Assembly (NCBI RefSeq): GCF_004348685.1
Contig: NZ_SMKO01000065.1
Coordinates: 1 to 45,339 of the forward strand
DNA: 45,339 bases
Direction: 5' to 3'
Source: Nonomuraea deserti
Lineage (GTDB): Bacteria; Actinomycetota; Actinomycetes; Streptosporangiales; Streptosporangiaceae
Part shown: one piece after another, positions 15,964 to 23,078 of the stretch
Numbering within the stretch: position 1 is the stretch's first letter
Layout: each line of letters begins with the position of its first letter
The notes under the pieces: generated by a model
The model's input: the letters and a program-made list of their open reading frames with translations, nothing else
Databases searched by the model: none
What the model was told of the DNA's origin: nothing
Made by a program: the position numbers and the translations under genes

Positions 15964-15995
15964 AAAGCCGCCTCGAGATATCGAGGCGGCTTTTT
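15964..15995 (+). terminator. Intrinsic terminator
   Basis: Perfect stem AAAGCCGCCTCGA / TCGAGGCGGCTTT with a GATA loop, followed by five T residues. It is the clearest rho-independent terminator on the plus strand in this window and closes the RNR-MscS / small-ORF block just before tRNA-Pro. Confidence 0.9.
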
Positions 15996-16004
15996 CATGC
16001 ACGA

Positions 16005-16078
16005 CCGAGTGTGGGGCAGTTTGGCCGCCCGCCTGCTTTGGGTGCAGGAGGACGCAGGTTCGAATCCTGCCACTCGGA
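16005..16078 (+). tRNA. tRNA-Pro (TGG)
   Basis: A fully paired 74-nt cloverleaf: acceptor CCGAGTG/CACTCGG, discriminator A, D-stem GGGC/GCCC, anticodon stem CCTGC/GCAGG with loop TTTGGGT (anticodon TGG), T-arm GCAGG-TTCGAAT-CCTGC. C1-G72 and A73 fit proline. The body differs from the usual actinomycete tRNA-Pro by the GGGC/GCCC D-stem and a T at position 38. CCA is not encoded. Confidence 0.88.
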
Positions 16079-16081
16079 CGA

Positions 16082-16105
16082 GCGGCCCTGAAAGAACAGG
16101 GCCGC
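16082..16105 (+). terminator. GC hairpin after tRNA-Pro, no T-run
   Basis: GCGGCCCTG pairs with CAGGGCCGC across an AAAGAA loop, 3 nt downstream of the tRNA. Actinomycetes often use such U-less hairpins as terminators or processing sites. The role is inferred. Confidence 0.45.
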
Positions 16106-16196
16106 GGGCCACGGCCTGACCGGAGGGATTGGCGACCCCCGGCCGGACCACGCCCTCACCCCGGGCCGGCCCACGCCAGCCGGGCCCGGGGTCCAA

Positions 16197-16270
16197 GCCG
16201 CTGTGGCCCAACCGGCAGAGGCGCCGTCCTGAGGGGGCGGAGGGTCAGGGTTCGAATCCCTGGAGCGGCA
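16197..16270 (+). tRNA. Atypical tRNA-Leu (GAG) with short variable arm
   Basis: A 74-nt cloverleaf: acceptor GCCGCTG with AGCGGC (pair 7:66 is G-G), D-arm TGGCCCAACCGGCAGAGGCG, anticodon stem CCGTC/GGCGG with loop CTGAGGG (anticodon GAG), variable region AGGGT of only 5 nt, T-arm CAGGG-TTCGAAT-CCCTG, discriminator A. The D-arm (three pairs, A14 A15, AGA before GGCG) and A73 are of leucine type, but leucine tRNAs normally carry a long variable arm. It may be a noncanonical tRNA or a pseudogene. It is not the housekeeping form. Confidence 0.65.
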
Positions 16271-16316
16271 CCCAGTCCGGCGCGCGATCGACGTCCGTCC
16301 AGGAGGGGTTCGCCGG

Positions 16317-16331
16317 CTCCGTCAAACGGAG
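16317..16331. terminator. Small hairpin after the methyltransferase 3' end
   Basis: CTCCGT-CAA-ACGGAG lies 26 bp beyond the minus-strand methyltransferase stop. The stem is six pairs with no T tract. It may help end that transcript; evidence is weak. Confidence 0.3.
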
Positions 16332-16356
16332 TGCCCCGGCAGGGCGGGGATCCGCG

Positions 16357-17133
16357 TCACGGGGTGCGGCGGGCAAGATAGAGGGCCGTCGTCATGCTCA
16401 GCGTCACCTGGTCGCCGAGGGCGTCGCGCAGCGCGCCGAGGAAGCCGGCCCGCACGTCGTCGCCGAGCATCCGGACGACCGAGCGCGTGGTCAGCAGCGC
16501 GAGGTAGTCGGTGGTGGAGAGCGTGCGCTCCGACGGGTAGAGCCGGGCCGACAGGTCCTGGAACGCGGGCTGCCGTTCCAGCTCCAGCCACCACCCCGAC
16601 GTCTCGATCGACGCCTCGGTGGGCAGTTCGGTGTCCGGGACGATGTGCGGTGTGTGCGCCCGGTAGACGGCGAGCGCCGCGTCCAGCACCGCGGCGTCCT
16701 TGATCATGTCGACGTGCCAGAACAGGGCGACGGCGCCTCCGGGGGCGAGCACCTCGGCCGCCTTGCGCCATCTGACGTCGGGGTCGACCCAGTGCCAGGC
16801 CTGCGCGCTGTACAGCAGGCCGAACGCCCGCTCCGGCCGGAAGTCCTCGAACGAGGAGATCACGACCTTCACGTCGGAGTGCTCGCCCAGCCGCCGGTCC
16901 AGGACGCCGGCCATCGCGGGGTCGGGCTCGACGGCGGTGAGATCGATGCCGCGGGCCGCGAACATCGCCGTGGCCTTGCCGGTGCCCGCGCCCGCCTCGA
17001 CGGCCGGCGCGCCGTCGAGCCTGGCGTAGGCCAGGACGTCGTCCACCAGAGCGTCAGAGTAGGCGGGGCGGATCCTGTCGTACTCGTCGGCCACTTCGCC
17101 GAACACCCTGGCTTGAACCCGCTCCGCGGTCAT
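16357..17133 (-). CDS. Class I SAM-dependent methyltransferase
   Basis: A 258-residue cytosolic enzyme of the UbiE/Methyltransf_11 type. Motif I is VEAGAGTGKATAMFAARG (about 45-62), followed by the acidic AVEPDPAM, then FGLLYSAQAWHWVDPDVRW (motif II-like), LAPGGAVALFWH (motif III) and a C-terminal lid. The N-terminus FGEVADEYDRIRPAYSDALV is typical of this large group, in which substrates cannot be told from sequence. An AAAGG ribosome site lies 6 nt before the ATG. It is followed downstream by the atypical tRNA-Leu on the opposite strand and has no obvious pathway partner. Confidence 0.9.
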   Translation of the reverse strand: MTAERVQARVFGEVADEYDRIRPAYSDALVDDVLAYARLDGAPAVEAGAGTGKATAMFAARGIDLTAVEPDPAMAGVLDRRLGEHSDVKVVISSFEDFRPERAFGLLYSAQAWHWVDPDVRWRKAAEVLAPGGAVALFWHVDMIKDAAVLDAALAVYRAHTPHIVPDTELPTEASIETSGWWLELERQPAFQDLSARLYPSERTLSTTDYLALLTTRSVVRMLGDDVRAGFLGALRDALGDQVTLSMTTALYLARRTP

Positions 17134-17184
17134 GTGCGCCCTTTCTTCGGCTGTTTCCGTCTTCCTATCAGAGCGCGTACACCA

Positions 17185-18183
17185 TCATCGGCGCGCGCGG
17201 TCGGCCGCCGTCATGGCCCGCAGCATGTACGGGTGCAGCAGCTTCGCCCGCTGCCGCGGGATGCCGCCGGCGAGGGCCGCCTCGGCCAGCGCGTCCCTCA
17301 GCCATTCCACGTCCACGGGCCGGCCGTCGTCCCGCCTGAGCAGGGGCTCCCCGGGGGCCCTGCCCGACGACAGCGCCTCCAGCAGCGGCCGGGCCGGGGG
17401 CGGCACCGGGAAGGCCACGATGTCGCCGCGGCTGTCGTGCACGGTGACTATGGCGAGTTCCGCGCCGGCGATCGGGTGGAGGTCCTGGAGGGTCAGCTCG
17501 GCCAGGGCGTCGGCGGCGGCGCCGGTGGCGTCCAGCAGCGCGACGGCAGCGGCCTCGGCCTGCCTGCCGTCGGCGGCCAGCCGGGCGACGCCCTGGCGCA
17601 GCAGCCGGCGGTCGTCCCGGGTGAGCGCACCGGTGCCGGAGCCGGCGACGCGGTCGTGGCGTACCGCGCCGGAACGCCAGGCGAAGGCGTAGAAGGAGGA
17701 CAGCACGCCGCGTTTCCTGCTCACCGTCGCGTTCGCCAGGGGCTTGCCGGGCACGCGTACGCCGATGGTGAGGGCGCCGGCGCGCGCCGCGTCGCAGTAG
17801 GTGTCGAGGTGGGATCCGGTGACCGCCAGCAGCTCGACGGACGGCTCGGCCTCGCGCAGCCAGCGCAGGAACGCGGCCAGGACCCGCAGGCGGACCTGCC
17901 TGGTGGCCGCGGACGGCCTTTCCCGCAGCCAGGCCGCCGCCGTGCGCCAGGTCAGCGGGTCGAGGGAGTCGAGCAGGTCGACATCGTCGCCCGGCACATC
18001 GCCCGCGTCCTGGGGGCCGCGGCGCGGGCGCAGCCCGGCGATCTGCCCGATGCTGGTCGCGGCCGCGCTCGCGCCCGGGCCGGGGCCTCCGTCGCCGGAA
18101 CCTAAGGCCCTGCCCGCCGGTGGGGTGCTCTGTGCTCGACCGGAGGTCTCTGAGCCAGGCAGATCAGTCATGATCTTGATCAT
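17185..18183 (-). CDS. Integrase-like protein with degenerate tyrosine-recombinase domain
   Basis: A 332-residue protein. Residues about 70-170 match the SAM-like core-binding domain of tyrosine recombinases (TRQVRLRVLAAFLRWLREAEPS, TVSRKRGVLSSFYAFAWRSG). A catalytic-like domain follows, but the first catalytic Arg is lost: the site usually written TGLRxsEL here reads TGAAADALAEL. A motif like HxLR remains near the end (LHPYMLRAMTAADRARR), after which the protein stops, without the LGH box or the nucleophile Tyr. It is therefore unlikely to recombine DNA and may be a remnant or a repurposed DNA-binding protein. The start is uncertain; ATG 18171 is an alternative four codons downstream. The tRNA genes 0.9-1.2 kb away are possible former attachment sites, but I see no att repeat. 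Confidence 0.65.
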   Translation of the reverse strand: MIKIMTDLPGSETSGRAQSTPPAGRALGSGDGGPGPGASAAATSIGQIAGLRPRRGPQDAGDVPGDDVDLLDSLDPLTWRTAAAWLRERPSAATRQVRLRVLAAFLRWLREAEPSVELLAVTGSHLDTYCDAARAGALTIGVRVPGKPLANATVSRKRGVLSSFYAFAWRSGAVRHDRVAGSGTGALTRDDRRLLRQGVARLAADGRQAEAAAVALLDATGAAADALAELTLQDLHPIAGAELAIVTVHDSRGDIVAFPVPPPARPLLEALSSGRAPGEPLLRRDDGRPVDVEWLRDALAEAALAGGIPRQRAKLLHPYMLRAMTAADRARR

Positions 18184-18322
18184 CTCACGGAGCTCGCCTC
18201 GCTCGCGTCCTCCTTCGGGACCTGTTTGCGGAGAACGCCGTCCTCGTACGAGCAGGAAGAGTCACCCGGGCGATCCACGAGGATCGGGTGCGGGGTGACC
18301 GGGCGCCTGCCATTCTCGGACC

Positions 18323-19108
18323 ATGACCGACAGATCCCGGGTGCACCTGCTTCCGGTGTCCGTGGGCGGCCTGGCGTCGGGCGTGCCGCGGGCGCCTGTC
18401 GGCACACTCTTCCTCATGGCCGCCAAGGGAGGGCTGGTGGCTCCGCCCAGGTACGGCCACCCCCTGCTGTTCGGGCGCAACGAGCCCGACGTGCACCTGT
18501 GCGTGGGCGCGGGGGACCCGTGCGTGAGCCGCTGTCACGGCCGCTTGACCTGCTACGGCACCGAGTGGTGGATCCGCAACGAGGGGCGCCTGCCCATCCG
18601 GCTGCCGCGCTCCAACCTGCTGGTGGAAGGCGCCGAGGTGCCGCTGGAGCCGGGCTACAGCCCGCTGTTCATCCGTACGGGGCCGCGCGTCGAGCACCTG
18701 CTCGAGGTGTGGGTGGTGAGCGGCACGGCGGACCGGCCGCGCGCCGAGCCGCATGACTCGACCGGGCCGCGCCAGGCGTGGGAGCTGGAGCCCGGCGAGC
18801 GGCTCGTCCTGACCTCGCTGGCCCAGCGTTACCTGCGCCAGGAGGAGTACGCGCAGCCGCTGTCGTGGAAGCAGGTGGCGGAGGAGCTGAACGCCCTGTC
18901 CGGGAGCGCCCGCTGGACACCGCATCGCGCGGCCAACGTGGTGGAACGGGTGCGCGCCTCCCTGTCCGGCAAGGAGGTGAGGGGGCTGACCCGCGACGAG
19001 GTGGGCGAGCCGGTCGGCAACGCGCTCAACCACAACCTCATCGTGGAGCTGCTGGAGACCACGACGCTCACGCCACGGGACCTGGCCCTGCTGAACGAGG
19101 ACGGCTGA
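18323..19108 (+). CDS. FHA-domain protein
   Basis: A 261-residue soluble protein. Residues about 45-105 form a forkhead-associated fold: LLFGRNEPDVHL, then CVSRCHGRLTCYGTEWWIRN, matching the GR...SRxH...N pattern that binds phosphothreonine. A beta tail follows (LEVWVVSG). The C-terminal third, from ELEPGERLVLTSLAQRYL to the end, looks like a winged-helix or helical domain (WKQVAEELNALSG, AANVVERVRASL), as in actinomycete FHA-HTH proteins. It probably reads the output of a Ser/Thr kinase. ATG 18323 lies 6 nt after CATTCT, which suggests leaderless transcription. It is divergent from the integrase-like gene. Confidence 0.88.
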   Translation: MTDRSRVHLLPVSVGGLASGVPRAPVGTLFLMAAKGGLVAPPRYGHPLLFGRNEPDVHLCVGAGDPCVSRCHGRLTCYGTEWWIRNEGRLPIRLPRSNLLVEGAEVPLEPGYSPLFIRTGPRVEHLLEVWVVSGTADRPRAEPHDSTGPRQAWELEPGERLVLTSLAQRYLRQEEYAQPLSWKQVAEELNALSGSARWTPHRAANVVERVRASLSGKEVRGLTRDEVGEPVGNALNHNLIVELLETTTLTPRDLALLNEDG

Positions 19109-19209
19109 GGTCGCCTCCGGAACGCGCCCGTCCCCGGAGGGTCACGTCCCACTGGCCATCGTCGGGATGAGGCTCGCGCATCCACGGCCCGTCCGCCTAA
19201 CGTCATCGC

Positions 19210-20646
19210 ATGTCTTCACTGTTGCTGCGCAATGCCCGGGTGGGCCTGCGCGGACCCATCCGTAATGTCCTGATCTGTGATGGAGTGGTCGCGGCGGTGA
19301 CCACAGAGGAGCCGCCCGCAGAAGAGTCGGCCGACGTCCAGGGCGGCACGCTCCTGCCGGGGTTGTGGGACGCGCACGTGCACATGACGCAGTGGGCGCA
19401 GACCCGGCGCAGGGTGGACCTCAGCGCTGCCCGCAGCGCACGCGAGGCGGCCGGCCTCGCCGCCGCGCACAGCGGCTTCACCGTCGGATACGGCTTCCGC
19501 GACGGCCTGTGGCCGGACACGCCGGACAAGGCGCTGCTGGACGCGGTGGCGCCCGGCAGGGAGATCGCCCTGTTCAGCAACGACCTGCACACCGCGTGGC
19601 TCAGCTCCGCGGCGCTGGCCGCCGTCGGTGTGCCCGGCCATCCCACGGGCGTGCTGCGCGAACGCGAGTGCTTCGCCGCGATGGCCGCGCTGCCGTCGCC
19701 GCCGGAGCGGGAGCTGGACCGCTGGGTGGCCGAGGCGACGACGGCGGCGGCGGCGCGCGGCGTGGTGGGCGTGCTCGACTTCGAGTTCGCCGACAACGTC
19801 ACCGACTGGTCGCGCCGGGTCCGCGAGCAGCGGGTGGACGTGCGCGTCGCCTGCTCCATCCCGAAGGACCGGCTGGAGGAGGCCGTCGGGCGCGGCCTGC
19901 GTACGGGGGATCCCGTCGCGGGGTCCGGAGGGCTGCTGGAGGTGGGGCCGGTGAAGATGTTCGTGGACGGCTCGCTCAACACCAGGACCGCGTACTGTGA
20001 CGACCCCTATCCCGGCACCGAGGCGCGCGGCCTGCTGGAGACCCCGCCCGACGAGTTGCGCGCGACGATGGAGCTGGCCTTCGAGCACGGTGTGCGGCCG
20101 GCCGTGCACGCCATCGGCGACCTGGCGACCGGCATCGCCCTCGACGCGTTCGAGCAGGTCGGCTGCCCGGGACGGATCGAGCACGCGCAGCTGGTCAGGT
20201 CGGCCGACTTCGCCAGGTTCGCCAGGGCGGGGCTGGTCGCCGGCGTCCAGCCCGCGCACGCGCCCGACGACCGCGATGTGGCCGAGCGGCACTGGCCGGG
20301 CAGGACGCACCGCGCCTTCGCCTACGCCGCTCTGTTCGCCGCGGGCGCCGCGCTCGAGCTGGGCTCCGACGCCCCGGTGGCGCCGCTCGACCCCTGGGAC
20401 GGCATGGCCGCCGCGGTCGCCAGGACCGACGACGAGCGCCCGCCGTGGCATCCGGAGCAGGCCGTCCCGCTGCCCGCGGTGCTCGCCGCCGCCGCCCGGG
20501 GGCGGCACCGTGTCCGGCCGGGCGAACCGGCCGATCTGATGATCACCGCGACTGACCCCTCGGATGTCGCCCCGGGCGCGCTGCGGGACATGGAGGTGGT
20601 CGGCACGCTGCTCGGCGGACGGTGGACGTATCGGCGACCCGGATGA
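19210..20646 (+). CDS. YtcJ-like amidohydrolase
   Basis: A 478-residue metal-dependent hydrolase of amidohydrolase family 3. Metal-site motifs run in order: GLWDAHVHM at about 55-63 (HxH), VKMFVDGSLN (about 248), AVHAIGDLAT (about 300), RIEHAQLV and LGSDAPVAPLDPW (metal Asp). The N-terminal and C-terminal strands form the usual composite beta-sandwich (LLLRNARV, then RPGEPADLMI and VVGTLLGGRWTY). Substrates of this family are mostly unknown; cyclic amides or aryl-amides are typical guesses. ATG 19210 lies 6 nt after TAACGT and has no ribosome site, so it is likely leaderless. No catabolic partner is adjacent. Confidence 0.9.
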   Translation: MSSLLLRNARVGLRGPIRNVLICDGVVAAVTTEEPPAEESADVQGGTLLPGLWDAHVHMTQWAQTRRRVDLSAARSAREAAGLAAAHSGFTVGYGFRDGLWPDTPDKALLDAVAPGREIALFSNDLHTAWLSSAALAAVGVPGHPTGVLRERECFAAMAALPSPPERELDRWVAEATTAAAARGVVGVLDFEFADNVTDWSRRVREQRVDVRVACSIPKDRLEEAVGRGLRTGDPVAGSGGLLEVGPVKMFVDGSLNTRTAYCDDPYPGTEARGLLETPPDELRATMELAFEHGVRPAVHAIGDLATGIALDAFEQVGCPGRIEHAQLVRSADFARFARAGLVAGVQPAHAPDDRDVAERHWPGRTHRAFAYAALFAAGAALELGSDAPVAPLDPWDGMAAAVARTDDERPPWHPEQAVPLPAVLAAAARGRHRVRPGEPADLMITATDPSDVAPGALRDMEVVGTLLGGRWTYRRPG

Positions 20647-20655
20647 GCTCAAGTA

Positions 20656-20688
20656 TCAGGTACCTTATTAATGAAATCAGGTGCCTGA
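20656..20688. promoter_or_regulatory. Tandem MarR-type operators over the promoter
   Basis: Two 12-bp near-palindromes, TCAGGTACCTTA (20656-20667) and TCAGGTGCCTGA (20677-20688), are spaced 21 bp centre to centre (two helical turns). An AT-rich TTATTAATGAA core between them could hold the -10. They precede the monooxygenase-MarR operon, so autoregulation by the MarR protein is the simplest reading. Confidence 0.65.
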
Positions 20689-20703
20689 TAGGGAGGAGCG
20701 GGC

Positions 20704-21966
20704 ATGAAGGTGCTGATCATCGGAGCCGGCATGGGCGGCCTGACCCTCGCCCAGGCGCTGCGGCACGCCGGGATCGAGGTCGCGGTCCACGAGCGCGACC
20801 CGGCCGTGGAGGCGACCGGCGGCTACCGGCTCCACCTCGACGACCTGGCCTGCGCGGCGCTGCGCCGCCACCTCGCGCCCGACCACTACCAGGCGCTCCT
20901 GGGCAGCTCGGCGGGGTGGCAGGCGTTCCGCCGCTTCGCCGTCGCCGACCACCGGATGCGGCTGCTGTTCGCCGAGCCGCGCGAACGCGGGCAGGAGACG
21001 CTCATGATCGGCCGCATCCCGCTGCGCCGGCTCCTGGCTCACGGGCTGGACGGCGCGCTGAGGTTCGGCGCCGAGTTCACCGGCCACCGGGCACACGCCG
21101 ACGGCACGGTCACGGCGCACTTCGCCGACGGGAGCACCGACCGGGGCGATCTCCTCGTCGGGGCGGACGGCGTGGGCTCGCGGGTCGCCGCGGCGCTGGC
21201 CGGCCGACCGACCTCGGCCCCCGCCGGGGTGAGCGGCATCGCCGGCCGCACCCCGCTGGACGGCCGGACCCGCCCGCTCGTCCCCGGCCTGCTGGCCGAG
21301 GGCCCGGCGCTGGCCTTCGGGCCGGGCGGGATCGGGATGTTCGTCACCGTCCACGACCCGGCGGGAGGCGCCGTGGTCGACCCCTCCGCCTGCACCGGCG
21401 TGCCCGCCGTGCTCGAGGAGCCCGCGCTCATCTGGGGTCTCCTCGCGCCCGACGGCCGCTTCCCCGGCCGGCCTCGCGAGCTCGACGGCGCGGGCCTGAT
21501 GCGGGTCACCGGCGCGCTGCTCGACGGCTGGGACGGGCGGTTGCGCGCGCTCGTCCGCGCCGGCGACCCGGACACCGTGGCGTTCTTCCGCTTCCACGCC
21601 GCCGACCCCGCCGCCGACCTGACGCCCTGGCCGGCCGGTGCCGTCACCGCGCTGGGCGACGCCGTCCACGCCATGCCGCCCACGGGGGGACGAGCCGCGG
21701 CCACCGCGATCCGCGACGCCGACCTCCTGGCCGGCGAGCTGGCCCGCGCGCACGCGGGGGAGTCCACCATCCCGATGGCCGTGCACCGCTACCAGAGCGG
21801 GATGGCCGCCTACGCGGGCGACGCGATCCGCACGTCGATGCAGCCGCTGGGGTGGGTGCACCGGCTCGCCGGCCCGGTCGGGACGGGGCTGGCACGGCTG
21901 GGCCTGCCCGCTGTGGCCACGGCCGCCCGGCTCGGCCGCCGCGTGGCGGGAGCCCGCGTTGCCTGA
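20704..21966 (+). CDS. FAD-dependent aromatic-type monooxygenase
   Basis: A 420-residue group A flavoprotein hydroxylase. The FAD-binding Rossmann motif is at the very start (VLIIGAGMGGLTLAQAL), with an acidic residue closing the second strand (VAVHERDP). The DG motif reads LLVGADGVGSRVAA at about 150-163, and the GD motif is VTALGDAVHAMPPTGG near residue 315. The middle is a substrate-binding domain. The family oxidises phenols, polyketides or antibiotics such as rifampicin and tetracyclines; the substrate here is not known. GAGGAG lies 6 nt upstream of the ATG. The MarR gene overlaps its end by 8 bp, and two palindromes cover the promoter, so expression is probably induced by a small aromatic ligand. 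Confidence 0.93.
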   Translation: MKVLIIGAGMGGLTLAQALRHAGIEVAVHERDPAVEATGGYRLHLDDLACAALRRHLAPDHYQALLGSSAGWQAFRRFAVADHRMRLLFAEPRERGQETLMIGRIPLRRLLAHGLDGALRFGAEFTGHRAHADGTVTAHFADGSTDRGDLLVGADGVGSRVAAALAGRPTSAPAGVSGIAGRTPLDGRTRPLVPGLLAEGPALAFGPGGIGMFVTVHDPAGGAVVDPSACTGVPAVLEEPALIWGLLAPDGRFPGRPRELDGAGLMRVTGALLDGWDGRLRALVRAGDPDTVAFFRFHAADPAADLTPWPAGAVTALGDAVHAMPPTGGRAAATAIRDADLLAGELARAHAGESTIPMAVHRYQSGMAAYAGDAIRTSMQPLGWVHRLAGPVGTGLARLGLPAVATAARLGRRVAGARVA

Positions 21967-22414
21967 GCGGCGGCCCGGCTACGGGGCCTGGCCCGACGGG
22001 GAGCCGGACCTGCCGCTGTGGGAGCTGATCCAGACCTCCCATGTGGTCGCCAGGGGTTTCACCGTGCTCTTCGCCTCGGTCGGGCTCACCCCGACGCAGT
22101 TCGGCGTGCTGGCCACGCTCGCCGCCGGCGAGGACCTCAGCCAGGCCGAGCTCGCCCGCGCGGTCATGGTGCGTCCGCAGAGCATGAACGAGCTGTTCGT
22201 GTCGCTGCTCAAGCGCGGCCTGGTCGAGCGCGACGGGCCGGGGGGTCGCGGGCGCAGGGCGGGCTTGCGGATCACCGAGGCGGGCCGCGAGCTCCTCGCC
22301 CGGGCGCAGCCCAAGGTCGAGGAGTTCAACGAACCGGAGGCCATCGGGCTGTCCGCCGCCGAGGCCGCGGAGTTGTCCCGGATGTTGCGCGCCGTCCGCG
22401 ATGCCCTCGCCTGA
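21959..22414 (+). CDS. MarR-family regulator
   Basis: A 151-residue regulator starting at TTG 21959, which has GGGAG 8 nt upstream and overlaps the monooxygenase end. No ATG or GTG occurs in frame nearby. The winged helix is clear at about 45-105: LTPTQFGVLATLAAGEDLSQ, ELARAVMVRPQSMNELFVSLLKRGLVERDG, then the wing GRRAGLRITEAGRELL. Flanking helices form the dimerisation region. Translational coupling to the monooxygenase and the tandem palindromes upstream suggest that it represses its own operon and releases DNA on binding the monooxygenase substrate or an analogue. Confidence 0.92.
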   Translation: MPERRPGYGAWPDGEPDLPLWELIQTSHVVARGFTVLFASVGLTPTQFGVLATLAAGEDLSQAELARAVMVRPQSMNELFVSLLKRGLVERDGPGGRGRRAGLRITEAGRELLARAQPKVEEFNEPEAIGLSAAEAAELSRMLRAVRDALA

Positions 22415-22423
22415 CCCGTTCGC

Positions 22424-23029
22424 TCAGGGGGCGTATCCGAGCACGTGGTCACGCAGCAGGCGGCCGACCTCCGGGTCGCCGCGGTCGAAGGCCTCGACGA
22501 GGGGCTCGTGGTCGGCGGCGTTCTCGTGCGGCCGCATCCTGAACAGCCGGATCGACACGTGCGTCCACACCTCGATGCCCAGCGACTCCCACACCGAGAC
22601 CAGCACCGCGTTGCCGGACGCGGCCACGATCTCGCGGTGGAAGCCGACGAGGTGGCGCACCTGGCCGTCGAGCGAGCCGGCGGCGGCCGCGTCGTGCATG
22701 CGGGCCACGTGCGCCCGCAGCGCGGGGACGGAGGGGCTGCCCAGGCGGGTGGCCGTCTCCTCCAGGCCCGCCCGCACCTGGTAGACCTCGCGCAGGTCGG
22801 CCGGGGTGAAACCGCGGACCCGCGCGCCCTTGTTGGGGGAGGACTCGACCAGCCTGAGGGCTTCGAGCTCGCGCAGCGCCTCGCGTACGGGTGCCTGGCT
22901 GACCTTGAGCTCGGCGGCCAGGCGGCGCTCCACGATGCGGTCGCCGGGCCCCCAGCGACCGCTGATCATGCCCTCGACCAGCACATCGCGGATCTCGTCA
23001 CGCAGTGGCGGCCGCGCCACAGGCTCCAC
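22424..23029 (-). CDS. GntR-family regulator, FadR/FCD subfamily
   Basis: A 201-residue regulator. Residues about 8-70 are the GntR winged helix (LRDEIRDVLVEGMISGRWGPGDRIVERRLAAEL, VSQAPVREALRELEALRLVE). The remainder is an FCD ligand-binding domain with candidate metal ligands in FHREIVAASGN, ADHEPLVEAFDRGD and LLRDHVLGY. FCD proteins sense organic acids. GTG 23029 has GAGAGG 8 nt upstream. The gene is divergent from the pyruvate dehydrogenase E1 gene, and a 14-bp palindrome lies between them, so it most likely controls that gene and the KDPG aldolase. The ligand may be pyruvate or a sugar acid (inferred). Confidence 0.93.
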   Translation of the reverse strand: MEPVARPPLRDEIRDVLVEGMISGRWGPGDRIVERRLAAELKVSQAPVREALRELEALRLVESSPNKGARVRGFTPADLREVYQVRAGLEETATRLGSPSVPALRAHVARMHDAAAAGSLDGQVRHLVGFHREIVAASGNAVLVSVWESLGIEVWTHVSIRLFRMRPHENAADHEPLVEAFDRGDPEVGRLLRDHVLGYAP

Positions 23030-23047
23030 GGAGTAATCCTCTCATCA

Positions 23048-23061
23048 TATGATCGATCATA
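23048..23061. promoter_or_regulatory. FadR-type operator palindrome
   Basis: TATGATCGATCATA is a perfect 14-bp palindrome in the 49-bp gap between the divergent GntR and E1 genes. Its size and AT-rich arms fit FadR/FCD regulators. It lies immediately upstream of a TTTAAT -10 hexamer (23067-23072), so binding would block the E1 promoter. Confidence 0.65.
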
Positions 23062-23078
23062 GGGTGTTTAATGGAAGC

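Noticed and set aside
16082..16270. Attachment sites for a mobile element at the tRNA genes
   Set aside because: I could not find a repeated tRNA 3' end or an intact integrase in the window.
23049..23078. Earlier in-frame ATG for the AceE-type gene
   Set aside because: It lies within the perfect operator palindrome and upstream of the likely transcription start, and the extra residues do not match the family.
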